Below are positions 45,440-55,223 of a stretch of DNA of 64,000 bases, piece after piece (position 1 is the first letter of the stretch; each line of letters begins with the position of its first letter). A program made the translations under genes and the position numbers. The stretch is taken from NCBI RefSeq assembly GCF_000516985.1, contig NW_006917103.1:930001-994000 (forward strand). Reading direction: 5' to 3'. Under the pieces are notes generated by a model. It was not told where the DNA came from. It ran no database searches and worked only from the letters and a program-made list of their open reading frames with translations. The stretch comes from Pestalotiopsis fici W106-1 (Eukaryota > Ascomycota > Sordariomycetes > Amphisphaeriales > Sporocadaceae).

Positions 45440-46313
45440 TCTTGTCGTTTACCTGAAAAGGCGAGATTGCAGCGCTTGTTTTCCGATTTCTATGTATGTT
45501 AGATTCTCGGCGCAGTGAATATGGTCCTTGAAAACATGAATATTGCGGTGATCTTGTTGTAAGAAATAGAGGACTACCAAAGAGAGATCAGATAATCAAG
45601 TGAAAGACCCCAGAGGAAGCAGGCAGGGAGCAATAGATCTTAAGTAAAGGCAATCGGCAATCTGACAATCCTCTGTTCGGGGCTTTTATGCGGCTTTGAC
45701 ATTTTCTCGGCGGAATAAACTCTTGGAGAAACCTTAACCATTTGATCCACAGGGTCTTGTTCTCTCTCTCTCCCCCTTCCTCTTCTTCTTCTTTTCCCTC
45801 TTTGCTAATTTCTCATTTATTGTCTCTTTCTCACCGCTGCCGTGCCATTCGGCTCCTCGAGCCGTACAATATCTATGACTTGGAGGGCGTCGACAAAAGC
45901 GAGATTGCTGATGAGAGAGAGACAATCGATGGCGATGGCCTAAACTGTATTTTGAAACTTTGACCACAACAGCAATGTGCCAAGTGACATGACAACCGCC
46001 TGAGCACCACTCTGTCCCCGGGAAGTTGAGAACCCAATACGAGACGCATTACAAAGCATCAGGCGAGAAACGTAAGCTTGAAGGCTTCAATTGAGACTAG
46101 TGCAAGCTCACTGGGGATGAAGGGAACATTGAGAAGCATTTTCGATTCATTAGATGTCTATATCGGCTTTAGAAATTGAGTGCCTTATGGCGCAGCAGAA
46201 CGGGAGTGAAGACCAATGTCCTTGCGGTTCCTGGTGAACCAAGCACATATCCTTATTACCCTCAGTACGCGCTTTGCTTCACAACTTCCATCCATTCCCA
46301 ACAACATTTTTTC
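45440..46313. other. Intergenic, 0.9 kb
   Basis: Upstream of the hypothetical gene and downstream of the first collagen-like gene. There is a pyrimidine-rich tract at 45758-45805. No gene recognised. Confidence 0.45.
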
Positions 46314-46783
46314 TCAACTAAATATGCCGACACAACGCAATGCCGCGACTTCCGAAAGAACAGTAATGGCGAGAATGACCCGTAGAATCGCCAGGCCTGG
46401 ACTCCCTGAGCAATTCGCGACCAGGCAGACCGCGCTCGCCTCGCGCACCAGGCGGGCCTTCAGAGCCGCTGCAGCCACATGCGCCAGCCGGGCCAGGGGG
46501 CCAGTGAGGCCAGGCGGCTCGTCTGGCTCTGGCTTTCTGACCTGAGGCTCGCAGCCTATCGTGAAGTCAACTAATGGACTGTTGAGATATTCAAAAGGAA
46601 TGAAAAATGTTATGAAAAGTGCTGTTATTCAAATGCAATATACCTTTACGATGAATGAGCCCGAAGACTCACTATATGGTGAATAAACATGAACACCAAA
46701 CCAGCCACGGTCTGGACAGTTAGACATAGTTTATTCCACCATGCTGTAGTATATACATCTAAAATCTCTCCGGTCGGGCTCAT
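46314..46783 (-). CDS. Small collagen-like membrane protein (1), Gly-X-Y tract out of frame
   Basis: Model: exons 46783-46673 and 46541-46314, 112 residues. Exon 1 (MSPTGEILDVYTTAWW then LCLTVQTVAGLVFMFIHHI) holds one hydrophobic helix and ends at a perfect GTGAGT donor. Exon 2 starts KPEPDEPPGLTGP and ends with a second hydrophobic helix (GLAILRVILAITVLSEVAAL). Between them the gene frame is Ala/Leu/Arg-rich, while the adjacent frame reads Gly-X-Y triplets (GPAGACGCSGSEGPPGARGE). The switch occurs at a run of five C, so one base gained or lost there, with a compensating change downstream, would explain it. Compare the collagen-like gene at 54025-54709, which has the same layout. Possibly decayed. 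Confidence 0.45.
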
Positions 46784-46807
46784 AGTGGTGGTGAAGCGGG
46801 CTTCATT

Positions 46808-46828
46808 GCTGCTGCTGCTGCTGCTGCT
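46808..46828. repeat. (GCT)7 microsatellite
   Basis: Seven perfect GCT units (AGC on the minus strand), upstream of the first ATG of collagen-like gene 1. Confidence 0.9.
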
Positions 46829-47077
46829 TTTGCTTTTGCTTTGATTCTTCTTTTCTTTCCATTTGGTACGGCCTGAAGAGGGAACCAAAAATGCAGACAA
46901 GGGAAAAATAAATTCCTCAGTGGATTGAAAGGGTTTAAACAATGGTATCCAATATCATGGAAACTGGTGTAAAAGCTTTGCCCCAGTATGGGAATTTTCT
47001 GTGGGCAATGGAGATTGTTTGTTTTGTGGAGAATGGAAAAGGAGGGAGAGAGAGAGAGAGAGAGGAAGGAAAGAAGT

Positions 47078-47177
47078 NNNNNNNNNNNNNNNNNNNNNNN
47101 NNNNNNNNNNNNNNNNNNNNNNNNNNNNNNNNNNNNNNNNNNNNNNNNNNNNNNNNNNNNNNNNNNNNNNNNNNNNN
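47078..47177. other. Assembly gap (100 N)
   Basis: Exactly 100 Ns following a GA-rich run, probably a gap of unknown length caused by simple repeats. Confidence 0.98.
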
Positions 47178-47365
47178 TATTGGAAAAGATAAACCACCTA
47201 CTGAAATCTACTGAAAGCCTGTTTTCGCCATTCTCTCAGGGAACGCACCCAAGATTGCCTGCTCCTACTACTAGCCGCTGTCAGCTTACAGCGCTACTGC
47301 GACCCCGGATTACAATTCGGAGGGAATTCTAGGAAATATATAAGAATATTTTCTCTATTGCGAAA

Positions 47366-47440
47366 ATTTCTCTCTTTTCCCCTTTCCTTTTTCCCCTTTC
47401 CTTTTTTCCCCTTTCCTCTTTTCCTCTTTTTTGCTCCTTC
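47366..47440. repeat. Pyrimidine tract with TTTTCCCCTTTCC repeats
   Basis: Near-pure C/T on the plus strand with about four imperfect TTTTCCCCTTTCC units, ending about 100 bp before the methyltransferase ATG. Pyrimidine tracts are common in fungal core promoters; the repeated unit is the unusual part. Confidence 0.75.
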
Positions 47441-47532
47441 TCTATACAATTAGAGAAGACAACATTTCTTTTCCCCATACATATGCGTAAATTAAAAATC
47501 AGCTCCACACCAACAATCTGGCATTTTGCATC

Positions 47533-49224
47533 ATGTCCCAGTCCCGAATCGTCGAACTATCTACTAGAATTGCCAATAACACCACTAAAATCAATGAGTA
47601 CCTCAATTCACATGGTCTTCCCACGCCATCGTTTGACGTGGACGGCCCACTCCAATCAATGATTCCCAGAGACAATGTCGATATCGAAGCTGTATGTGTA
47701 GTCATCATAGATGATACGCTTGAATTGCGGCGGCTAGTGCTTGGCCCACGAGACTACTTGATGACATTCACTGTTGGCAGCCTTTCCCCACCAGAATTTT
47801 TGTGTATCAATAAATCAGCCGATTCTTGCCAGTCCAATGAGCTATTAAGCCAACATGCCATTATCCATTTTGATCTGCTGCACTCTTTCCCGGTTGGCAC
47901 CGAGGCCAATTTCGCTCAGATTGCCAGGTCTAGTGGGCTTTTGGAAGATGATGTGATCCAGATCATCCGTCGCGCAGCTTTGCAAGGTATCTGCATTGAT
48001 TTGTAACGAACAAAAATGGAACTCCGGACTCATCGGGAGACAGGAATCTTCGCAGAACCACGGCCGGGGGTAGTTAGGCACACGGCTCCGTCACGTCTTT
48101 TAGCTGAAGATTCGATCTTCCGTGACTGGGTTGCTTGGAATGTGGAAGACTTGTGGCCTGCGACAAGTCAAACGGTAAGTACATGATTTCTCCATTTCTT
48201 TTCTTTTTTTTTTCCCTTTTTCTGAAAAGGATGCCTTGAATACTGTCACAACAGTGGCCCAAAAGAGAGGGTTTACGGATTATGGAAGTAATTGGTAACC
48301 GCTATATCCAAGGTTGCTGCAATGGCAAAACATCCCAAATCCGAGGAGCCCAATGAAACAGTACGTTGATATCAAATGAATGAGATGCCATAGTTCTTAC
48401 CAGACCAGGGTTTTGCTTTGGTCAACGAGACAGACAAACCCATCTACGAATTTTTCTCCGAGCATCCAGAGAAGGCGCACAGGTTCGCCAATGTGATGAG
48501 AGCACTGTCGAGTAGAAGCGACCTGGCTTTGAGACACACAGTGACGGGATTTGACTGGGCAGCTTTCGGAAGTGGCACCATCGTAGATGTGAGTTCCCTC
48601 GTTACATAATACATGATGCGCCTCTAACGGTCTTGTAGGTAGGAGGTTCGGAAGGAGATATGTGCATCGCCATCGCAAATGCCTTTCCAGATCTATCATT
48701 TGTGGTGCAAGATCTAGCGCCGGTTGTTGATCATGGCAAGAAACGGCTGCCAGTCAATCTTGCCCAAAGGGTAAAATTCATGGCGCACGACTTCCTGACC
48801 AAACAACCAATCTGTAACGCCGAGGTGTACGTTCTCCGGTTGATCTTGCACAATTGGTCGGACAAGTACTGCGTTCGAATATTGCGAAATCTCATCCCGG
48901 CGCTCAAGCCAGGCGCGAGGATTGTCGTTATTGACAATGTCGCTCCAGCCCCGGGAAGCATCTCGAACTGGGCGGAAACGCGACTAAGGTAAGTCGCTCG
49001 TAACGCATGCACCTGCCTCTTGTATTTTATTACCCACCTGGCTCGGGCCACTAATGTTGTGCAGAAACACGGATTTGATCCAGAAAGTCATGCAAAATTC
49101 TCACGAGCGTGATCTAGGTGGATGGGAAAGGGTATTCAAGGCCGCCGATCCGACATTTGAGTTTCTTGAGGTAAGGCAGCCCGTAGGATCTACCTTGTGG
49201 ATCATTGTAGCCCAGTGGAGATGA
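47533..49224 (+). CDS. O-methyltransferase (SAM-dependent, class I plant/fungal type)
   Basis: Exons 47533-47986, 48044-48174, 48313-48360, 48409-48588, 48639-48988 and 49065-49224 give up to 440 residues. A further 60-nt in-frame segment in exon 1 (about 47776-47835, GTTGGC to TGCCAG) may be an extra intron. The N-terminal winged-helix dimerisation domain includes FAEPRPGVVRHTAPSRLLAE. The SAM site near residue 270 reads VDVGGSEGD, where most relatives have VDVGGGxG. The catalytic His is in ILHNWSD (about residue 342). The C-terminus FEFLEVRQPVGSTLW is typical. It methylates a hydroxyl group of a small molecule; the acceptor is unknown. It sits inside the tailoring region, convergent with the Zn2Cys6 regulator. 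Confidence 0.87.
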
Positions 49225-49423
49225 ACGTGGCATTGCAAATATGCAAACGTAGCGTGCAGAGTATGAATTGCCTCACGGAGGACATCAGTAACATTGAGGA
49301 ACTAGGTGGCTAGGAAAATGGTGTAGGAGCATATACGAGTATGATGAATTATGATAAGCACGCCACTTTGAGGCTTCTGCACTGAACTGCGTACAGGCCG
49401 TCTTTACCAAAGCACGCGCATTA

Positions 49424-51427
49424 CTAACCATCAAACATTGGCTGTTCCATGGTAGGTATGAGAGGCATCGAAAAGAGCCCATCCGTGGAGTCCATGAAAT
49501 CAAAGTATTGAAGTCCAAGATTATCAGTTGTAGTCAGGGTATCAGCACCGTTGCCCAATGGTGGATTTAATTGAGTATGGGTACTGAGGACATCTTGGTG
49601 AGATGTATGCGGATCCGTTGAACCATGTGCTGCGGAAGCGGTTTCTTCGAACCACAGCCTTTGCAATAATTTGGAATACCTTGATGCAATATGCCTTTCA
49701 CCAGTGCTGGCGCGATCAAGACTTGAAACAAATCGTCTCATCATCTCCACCAGCCTGTCATGGTCGTCATTGGAGATTGCACCGGCGACTCTTGCTTTGA
49801 AGATGAAGACGGCAGAATGGATTTCATATCTGTTCAATGTGAGAATTTGCCTTCAACAGTAGGATCATTGGTTACACACAGATAGAAGCGTGTGGGCATG
49901 AATCGAAGACCTTTCTCTGGGTCAATATCGTCAATCACAGTCTTGAGGAGATCCTCAGCTGCCTCGAGTGCCTGGTATATGTGTCGTGCATCCGGACTCG
50001 CCATGGCAGATGCGGGAAATGTAAGGCGACCAGACTCATTCTTTCGTAGTGAAGCCCTGTACAAGACGGCCTGGAACGCAAATGCATTGACATAGAGCTT
50101 CAAGTACTGGTACATTAGCATCAGACAAGCTTTGAGATGTCTCGAGGCGGATATAGCGGACCAGCACCGCTTCCATGCTGCGACGGCTTTCATGGTATCA
50201 TCAATGTACTTGGTATAATCGCCACGCACCATGAGCTCCGCTGTCCTTGATTTTGAAGCAAAGAGTATGTCATGAGCATTCCCGAATAAAGTGGTGAGCT
50301 CTACTTGCGCTTCCAATAATGATGAAAGGTCTTCTTCGTAAGAGAACTTTGGTTGTAGCGACGGAAAGTCAGCGGCGGTGAAACGTGCCGAGAGTGCTGG
50401 GCCCCGACACCAAAATGCCTGGCCCATTCGTATGGATATCTGGCGGTCTGAAAGGTACGTAAAGGTCCATGCGAGGCGACTCCTGAGCATCTGATCGTCG
50501 GGTGTGCGTGTACCCTTGAATGAGCTTTCTTCGAGCCTGAGTGCGTAGGCCAAGCGCACCGCCAGACCTATGATTGACCACGAAGCTCCTTCGCCGTTGC
50601 TGTCTTTTTGAGATTCCAGGATAGAGGTGCCCTGCCATTCTCCCAATATCAAGAGACCTTCTACACACCCGACTGATTGGGTATGCTTGGCGCCGAATAC
50701 CAAATCAAGTATCAGCTGGCGCATGTACTGCCATATTGAGGTGTGGAAATATACTAGGTCTGGGCGATCTTGAGAGGCTACTACCAGAACGGCTGTTAGG
50801 AGAAACGAGTCTTCCTCAATAGTTGTGGGCAATGAGTTCAATTGCAAAACAGATCGTGGGGCAATGGGCAGGAAGGAATGATAGTGGTGAGAATAGCGGT
50901 CCAGTAAATGATGCAACAGCTCCAACGTCAGCATGCCTCTCTCCAGAGGAGCATAGGTGGCATTTGCATTTTGTTGTAGCGATGCAGGAAAGCCTGAGGA
51001 ACGTCCGCGCGAAAAGACGGACTCCGGCGATGTCGCTTCGGTACCATCTTCGTTGGCAGCATTGGCGAGTATCAGAAGCGCATCGGACGGATTTTGCAGG
51101 TTGCCCTCGACCGGCGTTCTGCCCTCATCCAAATTCTCCGCCTGTGGCAACCGGGTTTGGGTGGCTGCTGTCTCACTACGGCGAGGGCGTCGGAGGCTTG
51201 AAAAGTCGCCTCCCCGTCTGGAACCGGCCAGGACACACGACGCTCCTTCGCGCAGGCACTTGACGCACGGGGGTTGTTTGCGACCGTCCAACTCTTGTCT
51301 AGGCCATTCCTTTAGGTGCGTTCCACATGCCCGAGAGCTGGAGATGGACTTACAACTCGCATTTTGCTTTGCGTGTCCTGCACCTCGTACAGGCTCGATA
51401 CAATCTCTGACCAGTGCCTTTGGTCAT
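49424..51427 (-). CDS. Zn2Cys6 transcription factor
   Basis: Exons 51427-51354, 51298-49880 and 49829-49424 give 632 residues. Splicing the first intron completes the zinc cluster: Cys 13, 16, 23, 36, 39 and 46, spacing C-x2-C-x6-C-x12-C-x2-C-x6-C. A Ser/Arg linker follows, then the fungal-specific transcription factor domain (middle homology region), including SIIGLAVRLAYALRL near residue 250. The C-terminus is Asp/Thr/Met-rich and could activate transcription. It is transcribed divergently from the dioxygenase and convergently with the methyltransferase, the usual place for a pathway-specific regulator. Targets are inferred, not shown. Confidence 0.92.
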
Positions 51428-51858
51428 GTTTCCCGTCGTTGATCCAACCCAAGACCAGGATGTTTACCGCGTAATGGTATACTGAAGGTTGTTGATGATG
51501 CCGGGATGGAGGGGCAACGCGACCACGGCAGTAGACGGCTATAGATGGCTAGCGGCAAGAGATGGCGGGTGTTCGGCACTCACATCTCCAACAACTCCAT
51601 TTGAGGCAGACTACCGCTAGATGATTCGCCCTTGATGACAGGATGAGGGGGCTCGCTAGAATATCTCTCCTGTGATCCATGTTTGCAGCTTGACGTTCAA
51701 CAAGAGTGGCGCGACCGTGGAGGCTGTAAAGTCGCCTCAATGGCCGGGCTTATAAGTGGAAACTCCCGTTTTTATGTTCTCTTGTGGGAATTGGTACTGA
51801 ATCATCCTTAAAGAAACTTATCATTTTGACTGTATCATTCAAATATCATCATCTAATC
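51428..51858. promoter_or_regulatory. Divergent promoter of regulator and dioxygenase
   Basis: A 431-bp interval shared by the Zn2Cys6 gene (-) and the dioxygenase gene (+). It holds CTAGCGG at 51549-51555 and its inverse CCGCTAG at 51614-51620, half-site-like elements for Zn2Cys6 proteins. A TATAAG box at 51751-51756 lies 103-108 bp upstream of the dioxygenase ATG. Binding is not shown. Confidence 0.45.
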
Positions 51859-52969
51859 ATGCCAGGAGTCGTTGAAGAATCTCTGCGCCAACAGCCACTG
51901 CCAGTCAATGGCGGCAAGGCCTCATTCAAGGGCGATAAATATGGCAAATACCATCCCGCAGACCCCCGCAAATTAGACCTCGAGTCCAACTTTGGCCCAA
52001 TGGACCCAAATACCATTGGCTATCTCCAACCGACTTCTGCAGACACCCCCATTGACATAATGCGAGAACGTTTCGATAGGGATGGCTATCTTCATGTCAA
52101 GGGTCTTTTGCCCGTGGAGCCCGTCTTGAAGTGCCGCGCCGCTTACTTTTCCCACATGTCGCCGAGCGGTCTGCTTCAACCCGGCAGTGACCCCATATCA
52201 GGAACCTATTCAGGTGCCAACCCGCGAAAGTATCTACCTCCCGGAAACTTGCGTCGACTGTTTGGACTCAAGGACGACCCCGAGAGCGACAAGTATGTGG
52301 AGCTCATGATTTCTGCGCACGAGGCCGATTTCTATATCAACTTTTGCAAGATTCCCGAGCTGCGCGAGTTTGTAAGCAAGTTCAACGGCTGGTCCAACCC
52401 AACCATGCTGCAGCGCACAATGCTACGAGCATTTGTGCCAAACAGCGAGCTCACACCCGTTCATTTCGATCAAATGTACCTTCGCGCCGGCCCACCAACC
52501 AGCCTCACTGCGTGGGTGCCAATCGGGAATATCTCCCTTGAGGGCGGTGGGCTGATGTACCTCGAAAAGTCGACAGATATCGGAAAGAAGACGGAAGATG
52601 GCTTTGCAGCCAACGCCAGCAACTTGACAGACGAGGAGCGAGTTAGCGCATTCAACAAGAACATGCATGACGGCGGCTTCCTCAGTCGCGACACGGTTGC
52701 CTATGGCAAGGAGGCCAGTAGAAAATGGCTGATGACCGAGTACGAGGTTGGCGATGTCATCTTTCACAACCCGTACATGGTTCATGCGAGTTGCAAGAAC
52801 AAGGATCCCAACGGTGCCATTCGTCTGGCGACAGATTTGAGATTTGTTGATTCAGAGAAGCCGTACGACACAGTAAGTCTTCCAATCGATATTTACGGTT
52901 GCTCAACCGCTGACTACTCCTCGACCTTAGCGCTGGATGAAGGTTTACAGACCATTGGACGGATTATGA
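51859..52969 (+). CDS. Phytanoyl-CoA dioxygenase family Fe(II)/2-oxoglutarate oxygenase
   Basis: Exons 51859-52872 and 52931-52969 give 350 residues; the last exon codes for only 12 residues plus stop. The iron facial triad is visible: His 202 and Asp 204 in PVHFDQMYLR, and His 309 in HNPYMVHASC. Arg 322 in IRLATDLRF is placed to bind 2-oxoglutarate. The double-stranded beta-helix strand LTAWVPIGNIS lies between. PhyH-type enzymes in fungal clusters hydroxylate, desaturate, or form and break rings or endoperoxides (for example FtmF). No peroxisomal PTS1 tripeptide is present (the end is DGL), which argues against a fatty-acid alpha-oxidation role and for a biosynthetic one. The substrate is unknown. 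Confidence 0.9.
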
Positions 52970-54024
52970 GCTCCGAAATACATTTTTCCTATATTTCACT
53001 TATCATCTTTCTTGTCTGTATTCTCGCAAAATCTATGTAGTAGTGATGATGGGAACCCATTATGGTTGTAGTTGTAGCCGCCTTGATGTGTCCGCCTGAT
53101 CTCAAAATAAAAACATGGCTCAATAAGTCTATCGAGGTCAAGCAGCTCATTGAGGCTAAACTTGCACTTGTCCATAAGCCTAATACAGCGGTACTCCAGT
53201 ATTGATTCCAGACTCCTGAAAATATTCTTCCGACCTGTAATTCCAATTTTCACAAGGTGAAGTGTTGTATTCGAGTCATCCAGACGTCTATGCAGGAACC
53301 TGGTAACAGACCATGTACCCAAACTCTGATGGGACATCCGGTAGACATCAAGGACCTAGGAATACACAATGTGTTAACGAAATCCAATGCTTTCAGCGCC
53401 ATGACCGTGGATCCATGACGTGTATCCCCTCTCGCCACGGCGAAGCGAAGGGAAGTCGATCAGTCAAGACGGGGCGCGTCCCGTCTACAACCGTCTGTCG
53501 CAGAGGGGTTGAAGTTCTGAACACAACTCCGCCACTAAGAGGTTGCATGTGCATCTGGCGCCACCTTCCCCATACAATCTTGTTTAGAAAATACATATGT
53601 AAATGGAGTAAAGCAGTTGCAAAGCACTGGAATGAAATTCTTACTCTTGGCATCTACCACACTGGGTCTATTTTGCAATCGAAGACTTCGTCCTCGTTGT
53701 GCCCTGATGCAGCAATGTTTCGCATTAATTAAGTCATAATTCCAAGCCACCGACGAGCGCTTTCCTGTCCATGATCTTTGGCCAGGCCGAAGTTTCTTGT
53801 GTATGGCCGCATCGAGGTGTAAAGAGCCAGGGAAAGTATAACCAAGAGTGAGTGTTCGACCATCAAAACACTGACCTTGGCTGGGTGAAAATGGGCAACA
53901 GCGGCCGGGAGGGCCAAGACACATGTAATGTTATTTGGGGCACTACGATGTATCCGTTCCCCTCTCACCTATTAATTCTCAACTCAATTGACTGCTTTAC
54001 CATATCTTCTTTTGGGGAACTTCC
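52970..54024. other. Intergenic, 1.05 kb
   Basis: Between the dioxygenase and the second collagen-like gene. Short featureless frames only. Confidence 0.5.
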
Positions 54025-54709
54025 ATGACTTCCCCATCTCACCTTTGTGATTCCCGCATTCGATCGTAACCAACTTTGGGATAATGTCTTTTGGTGTTTC
54101 TTCCTCCTCCTCAAGCCGCACTGAAAGTACACATCAAGCAGCAAGCAAACGCAACAACAAGAAGAGCAACGAAAACAACAGCAACAATACAGGAGTTTGC
54201 GATCAAGTGCTGGGAGTTATCATATTCTATTACACAAACGCTATATGCAGTTCTGGTATCATTGGCGTTCTTGTGGAAGGGTGCTTTGTGGACTATTGGT
54301 ATGTCATATTGGAACAACCTTTTATTTTCTTCTGGTGTTCAATTACCGGGGAGTAAATTATTAATTCGCAAATCCTATAAAAGCCCACACCCCGTGGCTG
54401 GACCTCGAGAAGGCCAAAGGCAAAGGCAAGGACAAGGGAACAGTCCGAGGAGAGACTGGACCTCCTGGTCCCCCGGGCCCCCCTGGCGAAGACGACCACC
54501 GGTTGACAATAATCATCGTCCAGGAATCGGCACGCATTGCTATCGCCCTAATTCAAGCCATAGAGGCCATATTGTTAGCAATGATCCGCCGCAACGACTA
54601 CCCGCCTCTTTTTCCGCCTCTGCCTCCTCCACGACTACCACCCTTGACTACTCGTTTCTCGAAACATCACTCGTTCAAGACACAGGAAATACCAGCCGGA
54701 GAAGATTAA
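54025..54709 (+). CDS. Small collagen-like membrane protein (2)
   Basis: Tentative model: exons 54025-54046, 54116-54298 and 54384-54709, 176 residues. The first exon is a weak guess (GTGATT donor); the second frame is open from 54085 without an ATG. The second junction (GTATGT donor, AAAAG acceptor) is better supported. Exon 2 contains a hydrophobic helix (TQTLYAVLVSLAFLWKGAL). Exon 3 starts TPWLDLEKAKGKGKDKG and goes on to RGETGPPGPPGPPGEDD, three perfect Gly-Pro-Pro collagen triplets. A second hydrophobic stretch follows (LTIIIVQESARIAIALIQAI), then a Pro-rich tail. Helix, intron, Gly-X-Y, helix is the same order as the gene at 46314-46783. Collagen-like tracts are uncommon in fungi; function unknown. 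Confidence 0.5.
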
Positions 54710-55223
54710 TACACTGTTTGATCAAAGTTCTGTTAGGTCAGCGAGGGAAGCTTTAACAGGGGTCAATGCTGACTATCACAATACACGCAATGTCAAGGAG
54801 CCTCAAATGTTATATATAGAGAGAGTTAGATACTGACGTAAATATTCACTACAGTCTATCCCTGGTCACTAAGAGCGCATTGAACGTTAAATATAAAGAA
54901 ATATGGATTATTATATTGAGCTAGCTTTGTTTTCTCTTTATAAATTTTCTCTTTTTCCTCTTTTTCTTCATTTCATTTTCTTTCCTTCACAAATTGATCC
55001 TTGAATATAGAATTCACTTTTAATCAGAATACTATTATCGCTTACGAATGGATATATATTGAAGTGTTTTAATGTTTATCAACTTTTATCCGATTCCATT
55101 TCCAGATTGTTTCGGGCACTTAGAAGCTCTTATGTCACCGATTTTAGAATATTCCGCAGACCCCTTTTATACATCTAATCTTGCACGCGGCTTGACACGT
55201 TTTTTGTAAATTTTGAAAGCATC
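54710..55223. other. Intergenic, convergent, AT-rich
   Basis: AT-rich with a T/C tract at 54925-54995. No gene is recognised between collagen-like gene 2 and the second rhodopsin-domain gene. Confidence 0.5.

Larger units (their letters stand above)
46784..47532. other. Intergenic with gap and simple repeats
   Basis: Holds a (GCT)7 microsatellite, a (GA)n run next to the 100-N gap, and a C/T-rich tract at 47366-47440. No gene is recognised. The last part is the methyltransferase promoter. Confidence 0.5.

Noticed and set aside
54084..54115. 22-nt intron after ATG at 54084 as the start of collagen-like gene 2
   Set aside because: It keeps frame, but 22 nt is too short for normal fungal splicing; an upstream ATG with a 69-nt intron was preferred, though still uncertain.
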